A stretch of DNA of 64,000 bases from the NCBI GenBank assembly GCA_051530055.1, contig CM121342.1, forward strand, positions 6,572,001-6,636,000, written 5' to 3'. This document shows, one piece after another, positions 1-10,924 of this stretch. The notes beneath the pieces are model-generated. The model was not told the DNA's origin. It made no database searches and saw only the letters and a list, made by a program, of their open reading frames with translations. Origin of the DNA: Neoechinorhynchus agilis (Eukaryota > Acanthocephala). The position numbers and the translations under genes were made by a program. Each line of letters begins with the position of its first letter. The stretch's first letter is position 1.

Positions 1-22
1 GAGGAAAGCCTTCAGAGTTATT

Positions 23-544
23 TCAATGGCCTTTAGAAGCTTGCTTTTGAAGAAGTTTCAAGATGGGGGTTATCCATGGTAGTTCACGGTTGAAGATTCG
101 AATGAATTTCTGGGAAATTGACGAAGTTAGAGAATATTTTGTGATTGTAGCTAGGGAGGGCATGGTCAAGGAAGAGTCATTTGTGTTGTCAGAGTGGAAC
201 GTGTGAATCATTGAATTGAACAATTTTATAAAATTGTAGATGTGATGATCACGTTTATCCGAGACGGGAAAACGGGGAGATTTTATACGCTGAAGTAGGG
301 TGGCGGGAGTAACAAGGGCAGAAGAGCGATCAGAGTTCGCAAGGGAAGGAGAGAGTTTAGAGGCGGATGAGTAGGTATGGATATTGTTGAACACATTGTC
401 GAGGTGAACATCAAGACGAGTTGGGAAGTCAATAAGTTGACGCAACTCGGAGAAGGGCCAAATAGGAAATAGTTTATTGAATTCCCCTGCAATTAAGAAA
501 TGGTGTGAGTTTGTGAGTTCCATCATAGAATAAAGTTGTAGCAA
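23..544 (-). pseudogene. LINE fragment, APE-type endonuclease C-terminal part
   Basis: The minus-strand frame reads like the C-terminal half of the endonuclease/exonuclease/phosphatase domain of a non-LTR retrotransposon. Visible pieces are a hydrophobic stretch ending IAGEFN (usual GDFN), then DFPTRLD.HLDNVF (usual PTR...LDLV) and a later NSDR where the family has SDH. The catalytic Asp and His of those motifs are replaced, so the copy is probably inactive. It runs into a PWITPILKLL stretch typical of the linker before reverse transcriptase, and the window edge cuts the rest. Bases 1-82 match 43572-43660 in reverse complement, so the same family occurs again on the other strand. Confidence 0.7.
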
Positions 545-766
545 GGAGGGCGATAGACGCCAGCAATGATGAATTCACGGCCGCAGAGAATCTACGAGAG
601 GGTAAGAGTATGGTAGCGATTACCATACGTAAATTGAGACCCCGGAAGGAAGAGTACTCGGGAAGGATGGCTGAATTGCTGTGTTTCTGTTAAGATGACT
701 ACGTCGGCTTTTGGGGTAGATGAAATGAGTGATATTAATAAAGCACAAAACGTGCAATCACTACCG

Positions 767-1386
767 TCCACAAAATCTTAGCTTCTCTCCTTCTTCAACT
801 GTCGCTATCACGTTAGCAGCATTGCCGCGTTGTACTGCGAGATATTTTGTCGCAGGGATACACCTTCTCGTCCGTCGCCGGTCGTTTCTCTGAATTTCCT
901 CGAGAGATCCTGGAGCAGAGTGCTGAGCTGCCAAGCGCTTTATACGTCTCTGCTCCGAAAGGGACAAAATATTGGGCCCTTGCTAATTCCCTATATTTTC
1001 GTACCTTCCTCCCTTGCGCTGCACTGGCGGCACCTCCATCGATTTCGAGAAAGTAGGAAATGTTGCTTACTGCGATGAACGTTGCGTCCAAGAGAAGGCG
1101 TTCGCCCTCCCGCAACGGAAAGGTCGGAATTCAGTCAGGTCGACGACCGTCTAGTCGACAAAGATTTCCGGGTTCCAAGATGTTGTAGAAGTTCGCCGTT
1201 CTCAACGCCCGAGAAATTGATCTCAGAATGGCATGGGAACCTTCCTCCTGACTTTCTGCAGACGAGACCGTGTCGCCCGAAAGCATCAACCAAAGACCCA
1301 CATCGACAGCGATGGGGCGTGCATATCGGGAGACCAAGCCATATCCTCATTACCTCATCAGTGAAAAGAGTTCCCACAGCTGGCAA
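767..1386 (-). pseudogene. C-terminal remnant of RLE-like reverse-transcriptase element
   Basis: Read on the minus strand, this holds the carboxy end of the same reverse-transcriptase family as the copy at 6090-8640. It has a CRCG...GRHGLVC...GR zinc-binding-like motif, a QYFVPFGAET segment matching HYFVPFGVEA in the other copy, and a GNAANVIATVEEGEK tail. The CrCG-H-C-RH-N and RPDG order resembles the CCHC plus restriction-like endonuclease tail of R2-type non-LTR elements; that assignment is inference. The reading frame changes several times, so it is a decayed copy. Confidence 0.65.
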
Positions 1387-1387
1387 A

Positions 1388-1683
1388 GACGCTATAGAAA
1401 TTATGCTGTTTTTTTTCCAAGAAACTTGTACAATTGAGAAATTGTTTTTTTTTAAAAGAAAACTCCAATGAGATTATCCTCGCTCTCAAAGAAAATAGAC
1501 ATTGTGCCTTTTTGCAGATATAATCACTAAAAAAACGGAAAATATGAACATAGAGATCGTTATTTTGAATTGTTTTCCAAAAGAAGACGCTATAGAATGT
1601 TTTTTCCAAGACACTTGTACAATTGAGAAATCGTTTTTTCAAGAGCAAGCTCCAATGAGATTATCCTCGCTCTCAAAGAAGAA
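1388..1683. repeat. Direct repeat pair of about 100 bp
   Basis: Two related copies start with GACGCTATAGAA at about 1388 and 1587. Each runs through CTTGTACAATTGAGAAAT and ends with CCAATGAGATTATCCTCGCT. About 95 bp of unrelated sequence separates them. No gene is seen here; the short frames across it come from the repeat. Confidence 0.7.
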
Positions 1684-1874
1684 GGTATAGATGTAATCTG
1701 GTGCCATTTTTTTGTCGACATGTTCAACAAAAAAGGGGCACATTTGTGTGTCACCTCTCTCCCCTTTTTCCCGTATTGTTCTTGATTATAGCAACGATTA
1801 TGCTCATATATGTGTGTGACCTTGATGGGAGTCATATAGAAGAAATCCGACGATTGTGTCTCTTGTATCCGCTC

Positions 1875-2192
1875 ATGATTTCGCGATGTTTTCTTGTAAT
1901 GATCTTGGCTTTGATTTCAATGAATCAGTGTCATCCGGTCACAATGATGATGATGATGGATGATGGGAACATTACATCGACCGACGTCTGGACGACTCCG
2001 CCTCCTCCACCACCGCCGGAAATGACTGAAAGACGGAAACGTTGGTTCAGTAGTTACGGAAAGTATGGAAAGTACTATCGTCCTTATTATGGACGCCATC
2101 ACCACCATTATCCACACTATGGAGTGTACGCATCAGGAGGTGGTTGTTCTGATCGTTCATGGGTTATCATAATCAGTGTCCTTTCAAACTGA
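1875..2192 (+). CDS. Small secreted His/Tyr/Gly-rich peptide precursor
   Basis: I chose the ATG at 1875 because it begins a clear signal peptide (MISRCFLVMILALISMNQ), although the frame is open further upstream. After the signal come five Met, an acidic patch, a run of seven Pro, then a basic ERRKR that looks like a furin/proprotein-convertase site. The released part would be rich in Tyr, His and Gly (KYGKYYRPYYGRHHHHYPHY). This resembles precursors of glycine/tyrosine-rich antimicrobial or cuticle peptides in composition only; no homolog is recognised. The C-terminal eight residues are hydrophobic and unlike the rest, so the frame may end in an unspliced intron. About 60-110 bp downstream another frame reads YPVYHHCPLTCSAC then stop, a likely last exon, but I could not find a phase-consistent splice. 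An AATAAA lies near 2333. Confidence 0.55.
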   Translation: MISRCFLVMILALISMNQCHPVTMMMMMDDGNITSTDVWTTPPPPPPPEMTERRKRWFSSYGKYGKYYRPYYGRHHHHYPHYGVYASGGGCSDRSWVIIISVLSN

Positions 2193-2353
2193 AAGATAAC
2201 CTTTGAAAAAGACTCACTTATTGTGCTTCATACGCTACGGCCTGTTATGCTTATCCCGTCTATCATCATTGTCCATTGACGTGTTCAGCGTGCTAAAATG
2301 GAAGAGATTTGATCAAAATTCACACTCAGGTAAAATAAATAGACTTCTTTTTC

Positions 2354-3007
2354 TCATTGAATGATCGAGTCTAAGTACGCTTTAACGTGTGGCCAAATCT
2401 TGTTTGTCTCACGTCCGAAATACTCCTGGAGAATACCTTGTTTTCGATAAAATTCCTTCAATGGTGATGTCTGCTTTTCATAAAGGTTCAATCGAGCGGC
2501 TACTGTGTCCGGCTTATCGTCTTCACGTTGAATCAATGCTTCATTTGTTTCGTCATCAAGTCCGGGTTGTTTAGGTGGATTGAAGTCGAGATTATAAATG
2601 CGGCCGGATTTTGGATGAATGTAACGGACTTTGAGACGGTTAATTATCTCATCATGAGGTACATTGAGGCATATTACGAAATCCAATGGAGGAAACATTT
2701 CTTGAAGGCCTTCAGCTTGTTTGACTGTTCGAGGGAAACCGTCAAGGAGCCAGTTTTTGCCCTCGTACTTGGAAACTTCGGTTTTTATCATAGCCAGAAC
2801 AATGGAATCCGGAACTAGTTTCCCGGACTTCACATACGAACTCGCTTCTTTTCCAATTGCACTCCCAGAGTTTATCTCAGACCGCAATAGGTCACCGGAT
2901 GGAATATGGGCGAATCCGTAATTGGATACGATTCGACCACTCACTGTTCCTTTTCCACATCCGGGAGCACCGAGAATAAGAGCTCGCCAAATCTTAGAAG
3001 AAGACAT
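2354..3007 (-). CDS. AK3: Mitochondrial-type GTP:AMP phosphotransferase (adenylate kinase 3)
   Basis: This single-exon gene encodes a 217-residue nucleoside monophosphate kinase that moves a phosphate from GTP (AK3) or ATP (AK4) to AMP, normally in the mitochondrial matrix. The P-loop GAPGCGKG is at residues 13-20, the NMP-binding SGDLLR at 37-42, DGFPRT at 89-94, and the LID motif IHPKSGRIYNL at about 130-140, followed by REDDKPDTVAARL. The LID is the metal-free type without four Cys. C-terminal ETNKIWP is typical of AK3/AK4. Length matches the family (about 220). The ATG is directly preceded by TGTTTAG on the coding strand, a splice-acceptor-like sequence. Its 3' end faces the secreted-peptide gene, about 160 bp away. 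Confidence 0.95.
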   Translation of the reverse strand: MSSSKIWRALILGAPGCGKGTVSGRIVSNYGFAHIPSGDLLRSEINSGSAIGKEASSYVKSGKLVPDSIVLAMIKTEVSKYEGKNWLLDGFPRTVKQAEGLQEMFPPLDFVICLNVPHDEIINRLKVRYIHPKSGRIYNLDFNPPKQPGLDDETNEALIQREDDKPDTVAARLNLYEKQTSPLKEFYRKQGILQEYFGRETNKIWPHVKAYLDSIIQ

Positions 3008-3299
3008 CTAAACAAGCAGAGTGTCGGATCTCGCAACTTTTGAGCCCCATGTGAGCATAAGTGTGAGCAAAACGTCATTAGACGAATGTGGAGCTTTGGA
3101 AGAAGAAGAGCTGACTCGGTTCACATTAGCTACCAAGATATTATGAAGTTCCTTATAAAAGATTCTAACACAAGGATTTTCTTTTTAATTATCAAACTAA
3201 AAGAACCAGGGAATCTATTGATCAGAAACGGGATCTTAGCGAAAAGTAGATGGCGATCAGCACAAAAATCAATCATTTTCGAAGGATTTTCTCTAGATT

Positions 3300-3860
3300 A
3301 TCATTTTGGGATGTGTGGTGTGTTGTGATCATAAACCCCAGGCCGAATATTTCAATAAAATATGGTTTTATCCGGCCTGAGGATTTTGATCACTATACAC
3401 CACACATCGCCAAGTGATAATCAAAAGAAAATCGTTTTGGAATGATAGAGTTTTGGAGATGTGTGATAGGATCATAATCCCAAGGATATTTCGATAAGTT
3501 TTATCCTGGGGATTATGATCACCAGAACTCTAATTTCATAAATTCCAACGGATTTTCGCCTGATTATCACTTACAGAGTTGGAGTTGATCATAATCCTCC
3601 GTCGGATAAAACAATTTTTTATTGAAATATCCGGCCGTGGATTATGATCATCACAAATCTCCACTTTTATCATTCCAAAAGGAATTTTTGATAATTAATT
3701 TAAGAAATCATCAGAAGAAAATCCCTTTGGAGCGGTAGAATTGGAGATGTGTGATGATTGTAATCCACGGCCGGATAAAACTATATTTTATTGAAATATC
3801 CGGCCGTGGATTACGATCATCACACATCTCCAATTCTACCGCCCCAAAAGGAATTTTTGA
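3300..3860. repeat. Cluster of nested inverted repeats (hairpin/MITE-like)
   Basis: Several imperfect palindromes follow one another, all built on GTGATCATAATCC...CCGGATA arms around a core ATATTTTATTGAAATAT. The best one has arms of about 49 bp (left 3728-3776, right 3797-3845) with a 20-bp loop, including CACGGCCGGATA opposite TATCCGGCCGTG. Smaller versions lie near 3330-3405, 3460-3530 and 3590-3655. No coding capacity. The core recurs in the satellite at 33890-35545. Confidence 0.75.
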
Positions 3861-5097
3861 TAATTAATTTAAGAAATCGCCTAGAGAAAATCCTCGATGA
3901 TTCAAATAAATACTCGAGATTTGTGGTGATCATAATCCTCTGTCGAATAAAACAATATTTTATTGAAATTCTCCGCTGGGACAAAGCTATACCTCGTCAG
4001 ATCATCGCGAAATATTCCAATAAAATATGGTTCCATCCGAAGGATTTTCCCTTGATGATTTTTAAATTAATTACCAAAATCTTTTGGATGCCAAAATATC
4101 GATGAGACTCGAAAAAGCCATGGCAGATGGAAGCAGTAAGCGACGGTGTAACTGTTGAACTCTTATACGGAAGAATCGAATTTCGACATTTTCAAAGAAA
4201 TTCCAATGTTCTTTATCGATTTTATGATATTTGCCTTCCATTTATTATTTGTAACACTAAAAATTTGTAATAAATTATCTTATTTTAACACAAATTTGAA
4301 TTGGTACAAACAATAAATGGAAGGAAAAAAGATGAACGGAAATGACGCGAAGGCCGAAAATTATCAAAAACAAATAAATTATTTGATATCAAAAAAGTTA
4401 AAATGATGAATATCTTTACAGCAAATTCACCGTCCCTTTTTTGATTTGCCGATCCATTTCCGTAAATTTGTTTGAACGTTGAATTGTTCATGCCATAAAA
4501 AATGACGGGATTCTATTGGTTTTTTACGCTTACGAGCCGCAAAGATTGAGCAATAACAAAAAAAAGTCCAAAACTTTCAAGTGCCGGTCCCAAGAATCTT
4601 TTAGTGAAAGCTTAACAATTGCTGGTGATGCGAGGCTTCCTCTTTCGAAATATCTCGATTCCAACTATAATTACCAAATATTTTGTGGTCTTAGAATCCA
4701 TCATAACGTTTCTTCAATGATATCTTGGTAGCATCTGATGCAAAAATTTGACAAAATGGAAGTATTAGAAATAATGAAAAAGTTATCTTCGCGGCCTCTA
4801 TAGAAAAGATCCTTTATTAAAACAAAGAAGCGCTTTAGGCTTTGCCTCCCAGAAGTAAATGGAGATTGCGAAAATTGATCAGTAAGATTCTCTCTTTTTT
4901 TCGTTGTCGATGAAATATTTTGCATTATTAAAATTTTTAAAATTATTGTTTAGGTCTCTTGTCGACACCCAAGGGAGATCGCGTTAAAGAGACGAATATA
5001 TATTTCGACCGACCACCCGAATGTAATCCTCAACCTAAGCTTTGAAGTGTTTAAAAGCCACTCCCGTTCATAACGAAATTTTTTTGGATAGTAGCGT
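3861..5097. other. Gene-free stretch
   Basis: AT-rich intergenic sequence. The first 250 bp keep weak pieces of the hairpin family (another ATATTTTATTGAAAT near 3955). Short frames at 4285-4491, 4516-4731 and 4701-4925 have no recognisable domain. I see no gene here. Confidence 0.5.
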
Positions 5098-5622
5098 TTA
5101 ATCTTTTCTTAAGTTTTTTTGGTATGTGTGCTGGATATAGTTTCTCCATTTTGGGCAACCTGGGACGAAAAACACTGTTGTTTGTTCGATTTCCTTTCGC
5201 AATAAGTTTGGCCATCGAGTTTCCAATATATGCCTCAGTTGACGGACGGTGCCATATAACAGAAAATACAGATATTTTCCATAGTTATCGATCGATACAA
5301 TATCGACCTTTTGGGTGAGATCGACTCCATAAATCACACGGTCCTCACATTTTGCGGAGAGGGTGTAACTGATTGAGAAACAAACTCTATTGGTTTCTTC
5401 GTCTGGCCACATTTGTATATCAAAACAGTGCACTCGATAAATCCTTAACGGATCACCACATAAATCCAAATTACTTAATGGATTTGATAGACTTTCTGCC
5501 AGGACATCATATCTTATGCAATATCGCTCTGATTCTGAGGGCGATGTTGTTTCTACTACAGTGCGTTGATTAGTTTTTCCAATGGTGGTACACCAAAATG
5601 CTGCAATCAGAGTAAGAAACAT
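5098..5622 (-). CDS. Secreted cysteine-containing orphan protein
   Basis: An uninterrupted 174-residue frame starts with ATG at 5622 and a short hydrophobic signal-like segment (MFLTLIAAFWCTTIG). The mature part has about six Cys, an acidic central section and a basic C-terminus (HTYQKNLRKD). No family is recognised. The mix of residues and lack of low complexity make it a better coding candidate than neighbouring frames. No introns are needed, unlike most genes here. It could be a secreted host- or environment-facing protein; that is a guess from the signal peptide. Confidence 0.5.
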   Translation of the reverse strand: MFLTLIAAFWCTTIGKTNQRTVVETTSPSESERYCIRYDVLAESLSNPLSNLDLCGDPLRIYRVHCFDIQMWPDEETNRVCFSISYTLSAKCEDRVIYGVDLTQKVDIVSIDNYGKYLYFLLYGTVRQLRHILETRWPNLLRKEIEQTTVFFVPGCPKWRNYIQHTYQKNLRKD

Positions 5623-6089
5623 TTTATACTTTGCTCAGGGTACAAAAAAGCTTGGTTTTTCCTCGCTCTTAGGTGTATAAAGTCGTAACTTTAGAGTTTA
5701 AGTCGTCGAATCTTTGTCAAAAGTGAATTATGTAAGATCTTTGCTTGACACCTGTCTAAAAGTCTTTCATTCGACAATCTAAGGGAGAGTACAGTAAGCA
5801 ATTTAAAGTGATTATGAAGGTAAGCTTTAAGAGCTACTTCATTGAGCTGCAGTATCATAAAAAAACTAACGACACCGATGCCTCGCTTGGAACCACGACG
5901 GAAACCAGCTCGCCCAGAACGAGTCAAATGAAGAGAACAACTTCAATGTGATTGTTTCAACTTCGCCTTCTCAACAGGATTCTGTTAGGTTTGTGATAGG
6001 ATTTTCTCCCTGACGAAAACAGGATTTCTCAGGGTACACGGGCCCCGTAATTCACGCTGCGGCGGTTCCGGTTCGCCTTCTAAGCCCAT
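5623..6089. other. Gene-free stretch before an RT element
   Basis: No convincing gene. The last 100 bp become GC-richer and may be the 5' part of the reverse-transcriptase element that follows. Confidence 0.4.
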
Positions 6090-8640
6090 TGATGGCGTGT
6101 GCCAGAATTCTCTCACGACGTGAGAGTTCTGCCCAGGAACGTTCTGAAAAGAACCCCAAGGGGCGAGCGATATCAGACCGCAAAGAGATTCACCTCTTTA
6201 TTGACAGACTGCATCAAGACTAACCCAGAATTGTCGTGGATGTGTCTTTTTGCGTTCCCTAGGCCAATGTTTTCCGCTGGTGAAGTTTGTGAGGGTTCTC
6301 TGACCACAAAAATAAAAGAACGAATAAGCCTTTTTGACGAAAATTTTAATCAATGCCTTTCGACAGCATGTGAGCTACGTAGGGAGTATATCCAGGAGCG
6401 TGACCACGCCGAAACTCAAATCGGTCGCTTGCTGGACGCGGTTCTTCGAAGCTCGCAGGCGGAGATGTCCGAGGAGCAGTCCGTCTTTTATTTTCAATGG
6501 ACAGTCTCGCCAAAGATAACGAAGAAACCTAACGAACTCTTTGTTCCAAACATCCGAGTGACGGCGGACGGCAGTTTTTTTTATTAAATCCTCCTTCTTC
6601 GATACGATCCCTTATATTTTATCATCGAAATCAGAAGTGAAGATGGCAATCTCCTCTTTTGCTAACGGATCAGCTCACGGGCTTGACGGGCTGCGGCCCC
6701 AACACCTAAAGGATATTTCAGTGGGTGACGCTGCTCAGTCCTTTGAAAATGCATTGGCACGCCTAGTCGACCAATTTGCAGGGGGAGGGTTGATTCCGAA
6801 AGCAATTGAGCTATTTTTCGGCGCATCTTTGTGTGCCCTCGCAAAAAAGGAAGGTGGGATTCGTCCCATTGCAATTGGAACAACTCTGCGCCACTTAACA
6901 GCAAAAACTTTAAATAAAAGTATCGCGGAAAAGTAGGGATGCTGCTTCGCCCTATTCCGTTAGACTGCTATACACCTTGTGGCGCAGAAGCAATTGTTCA
7001 TTAACTCCCCACGTTCATCATCGGAAACTCAAAGCCGTGCGTTATCCTGAAATTTTATTTCAAAAATACATTCAACACAGTTCACGGAGCAGATTTGCTC
7101 GAAGTAGTTAGAGATCACGTACCAGGAGCATTTCGCTATTGCTCCCTTGTTGTTCAATAACCACGTTTTGTTGTCAGAAAGAGGAGCTCAACAAAGAAGT
7201 TCTTTATGGCCCAATAACCTTCTCACTCGCAGTCAATCCCGTCGCGCACTCTCTCCAGTCCAGATTTAAGGGCTCTTACTTGGATGATGCCACGCTCGGA
7301 GGTAACCCTTCTGTAAAACTGCGCGACTGGAGACACTCGTGAAGAAGACGGTGAATATTTTTCATTGAATTAAATGCTGCGAAATGCGAGATTTTAGTGA
7401 TGAACGTGAAAGATTAGGCCTCCGGGCAAACAATCGTGAACGATTTTCAGAACCTGGCTCCCTGGATGGAATTGATCACTCTCGAAATGTTGAGTCTTTT
7501 AGGAAGTTGCAATTTTGGTTCTAATGTCGAAACAGAGATTGATAATCTTCAACCGCAACTTTCGGTGCTGTGCGAACGAGTTGATGAATTATCTTCACAA
7601 AAAGGCTCTGTTCCTGATCAAGAACACCATCTTTGCTCCAAAATTGCTGTATGAGCTGCACACAGCGCCTTTTCAGACATAAGGATTTGCGCCCGGCGGT
7701 TTGGGTATCCGAAAAGCAGCCGATATTTCTCTGCCAGCTTATTTAGGATCGCATGAAGCAGGCCGTAAAGTAGTTAAATCCGTTCTTGGCGAGAATAACA
7801 CTTTGGATGAAGATTTCGTGGAGGCTTTTAATCTTTGGTGTGAAGATTCCGGTAGAGAGCAGGTACCCGTCAATGGTTGAAAACAATCTCTTTTGGGGAC
7901 TCACTTCTGGGAGCGAGAATTCATAACTCTTTAATTTCAGATTCTCTTGACCTGGTGAACCGAATTCGATTGGTGGCAGTCTCCACAAGAGAATCGGGGG
8001 CTTGGCTGAACGCTCTCATAATCGCTTCTGTTGGTACCCTTCTCCGTCCGACGAGACAGTAAGGATTGCAGTGACCACTGAGACTTGGGGTACCGATATG
8101 CAACTCCCATCGCTGCCGTTGCGGAGCGACCGTGGATCCACCGGCGCGTCATGGTCTCGTCGGTCGGCAATCAAGCGGAAGGTACTCACGACACGCCGAA
8201 GTGAACGCAATTCTGAGTCGTGCCCTGAATACTCTGAATGCGCTCAACATCCTAGAAGCGAGCAATCTTTGCCGACTCGATAGCCGTAGACCGGACGGTG
8301 TCAAAGTACTTCTATGGGGAAGGGAGGCAAATGCCTTCTCTGGGACGCCGTTCGCAGACAGCAACATAAAAATCGCCACTATTAAACCCGAAAGGGGAGC
8401 AGCAATCGTCGCCGAGGAAGGCGAGTCGAAATCATTATTTTGTTCCCTTTGGTGTCGAGGCATTCGAATCGTTTGGTACCGCGGCGCAGGACCTGGTCAA
8501 CCGATTGTCTAAGAGATTGAGACGAATCACTGGCGATCCGAGATCAGGAGCATTCCTCCTACAAAACATAATTCTGTCCTTGCAATCGGGGGAACGCTGC
8601 ATCCGTCCTTTCGACCGTTACACCAGAACGACAGCTGAGT
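6090..8640 (+). pseudogene. Degenerate RLE-like reverse-transcriptase retroelement
   Basis: This is the longest copy of the RT family here. In order: a linker region with VLKRTPRGERY; RT blocks HGLDGLRPQHLKD and GGIRPIAIGTTLRHL (6637-6936); the catalytic block SYLDDATLGG at about 7280, where the usual YxDD reads YLDD; ELNAAKCEI-like sequence; a GLGIRKAADISLPAYL segment (about 7700); a zinc-binding-like region HRCRCGATVDPPARHGLV; and RRPDGVK (about 8290), resembling the end of R2-like non-LTR elements. Several frame changes and stops break it, so it cannot make a full protein. Its GC content is higher than the surrounding genome. Whether it is strictly a LINE is inferred from the C-terminal motif order. 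Confidence 0.75.
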
Positions 8641-8809
8641 GATCCAGAGCGGTGATTTGAATGATTTCTGCTCTGAGAATCGCCTATTGACAACCTGAAT
8701 GGAATTTAAAAAAGGAACAAAACGTGGATGAGAAACTCTTTGTGTTAAAAAAGGATTCTGAGACGAACTTTCAGTCCATCAAAGTATGAACTGTTGACAA
8801 CGTATTTTG

Positions 8810-8945
8810 GTTACTCATCGTTTGGTATCGCGATGCAAAATTAAACAATTGCCGGAGAAGCTGAGACAAATCACTCAGAGATCCGAAACACTCTGCGTCC
8901 GTCCTTTCGACCATTACAAAATGGACCTTTGATACGTCCCCCCTT
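8810..8945 (+). pseudogene. Second, eroded copy of the RT element 3' end
   Basis: The stretch TCGTTTGGTATCGCG...GAGACAAATCACTC...GTCCGTCCTTTCGACCATTA repeats, with losses, the sequence at about 8468-8630 of the element just upstream. It gives two RT 3' ends in tandem, one far more decayed. Confidence 0.6.
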
Positions 8946-9628
8946 ATTTGCTTGATCAATTATCAAGGTCTAGGCTTTCGCACTTTTTTATCGTGGAAAT
9001 GGACGTTCTCCTTTCAAAAATCAAAACTACTTAATCGTAAAGATCAATGCTGAGAACATTATTGCCGAGTAGATAGAAAAAGTTGCACTTTGAACAAGCA
9101 TTTGAACTTAATGAGCGACAATGGAAAACCCTTACCGCTTTTTATGTTCAGCATTGTGGAACCTTAAATTGTCCAACGTGTGATTCGCTTTATAATTGGC
9201 CAATCATAAACTAATGATAACATATCGCATTCTGATTGGATAAAATTTGGAGCGTATCAAAACATTCCTTCTGTGCTAATTTGCAAAAATCGTAGTCCAT
9301 CGAGCATTTTTCTTTATGCGTTTATTTGCATTTTATTATTAAACATTAGTGTCCGAATTTTTCTTTTTGGGTCTTCCATTTTTTTTGTATAAAGCGGCGA
9401 TTGAGCCAATTTTTGTTTCTCAGCTGCGGTCCCAGCAGTATTCAAATGGAAGCACTGAATCATTTACAACCAATCGGTCCACATCATCGAAAACTTTCTA
9501 TATGTCGAGTTGAATAAATAATTTGTTTGTGTATTCGTCTCTTTAACGCAATCTCTCTCTGATGGAAAGATTAATCGAACAAATGAAGCAGTGCTAGAGT
9601 TCAAATTCAAAACGATAAAAATATTGAT
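8946..9628. other. Gene-free stretch
   Basis: AT-rich intergenic DNA between the RT remnants and the 3' end of DPH2. I see no gene, repeat array or clear hairpin. Confidence 0.45.
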
Positions 9629-10859
9629 TTATTGATTCCGTTGTCGTTGTTTTTCATGTTCATAACCGTCAGCTAGGCCACTGGAACCTTGTTCGCACTT
9701 GATTTCATCGCATTCAACATTTTGTTCTAAGCCATTCCAAGTGCGAGTTGACCGAAACTCCATGAGCGCATCTTTAAGCCACAGAGTAATTTGCGAATTA
9801 CAATTTACACTGTTTTTTCTTTTCAATTCCTCATCGCACCTTTGTAGTAGCGTATCGAAATCGATAATGTATGGCTCATCTAAACGACCATATCCACAAC
9901 TAACCAACAATTCCCAAGGAGACACGAACACAAACAATTGCTTTAGTTGGCACAATTTAAAAGTGTCATTAGGGCAGCCAATAACAGTAAAGCATTGTGG
10001 TTCACTTAGATTTCCAAGTTTAATAGCGAGCTGTTCAGGATCACCGACATTACATTGAAAAAGAAAAGCATGCCGTGTTTTTTCTTTCAAACTGTAACTT
10101 AAAACGCTATCGATACAGAATGAAATTGTCTTCAGAATCACTTTTCTTTACGAGTTTTTTAAGTTTCAACGCGAGTTCGACTGCTTTCTTGTCACTTGAA
10201 CTTCTTATTAATATTCCAAATCTTCGGAACAGTCGCAATTGATCGATACGCATTTGTCGTCTCACCAAATGTCTAACGGATGATTCTTCACATACGTCCA
10301 TTGTAATCGTATTCAAATATCTCAGTGTATTGGCGCATAGAAGATGTAGCCAATCAGGAGGCGGCATTTGTGAGATGTAGAGATAATCATTGCGTTTACA
10401 ATGACCAATTTGGCTCATGATTAAAAACGATAGCTTTGCAGACTTTAAAGCCTCTTGGACACTATCATTGACAGTGGAGTCATCAACAATTATGGTAGAG
10501 TCTTTATATAACTGACATTTCTCAACTAGTAATTCAGTAGATTCTATTGAGCAATCGATTTTGTGTCGTATATGAAAAATTGGAATCCTTTCAATTTTAG
10601 TCGGACAAAAACAATTCCCGACAATAATAAGAGCATTTGCTTTTAGTCTTATAGCCGAATTGACGTCTATGCAACATGAAGGACACGTTGGACACAGTAC
10701 AACGATTTCTTCACATTCAGTTAAATCGCCACGAAAACGATCAATTATTCCCTCGGTATTAGAATTGAATTTCGAATCCAGTTGTAAGAGAACATTTCTG
10801 TATCCATTTTGACGTATCCATTCAATACAAGCCTCAAAATTCACATTAATTGCGCTCAT
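9629..10859 (-). CDS. DPH2: Diphthamide biosynthesis protein 2
   Basis: DPH2 works with DPH1 in the cytosol in the first step of diphthamide synthesis on elongation factor 2, a radical iron-sulfur transfer of a 3-amino-3-carboxypropyl group from S-adenosylmethionine. The N-terminal exon (10859-10152) shows the family block TCPSCCIDVNSAIRLKANAL...IPIFHI; the second exon (10129-9629) shows FVSPWELLVSCGYG, DEPYIIDF and a WNGLEQ...GSSGLADGYE tail matching the usual GLE...EGRSGIA.GY end. A GTAAAG...GAAG intron of only 22 nt (10151-10130) is the sole option that keeps frame, giving 402 aa. The ATG directly follows GATTTCAG. The stop codon lies inside an AATAAA signal (CAATAAATC). Confidence 0.85.
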
Positions 10860-10924
10860 CTGAAATCAGCGAATAGTGAGAAATATGAAAGACGCATAAA
10901 AAATAGAAAAACAGCGACGGGATA

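Noticed and set aside
4285-4925. Three short frames in AT-rich DNA
   Set aside because: Low-complexity composition, no domain, no splice-compatible neighbours.
5691-5927. Minus-strand frame MTRSGRAGFRRGSKRG...
   Set aside because: Overlaps the 5' flank of the RT element, has no domain and is probably chance.
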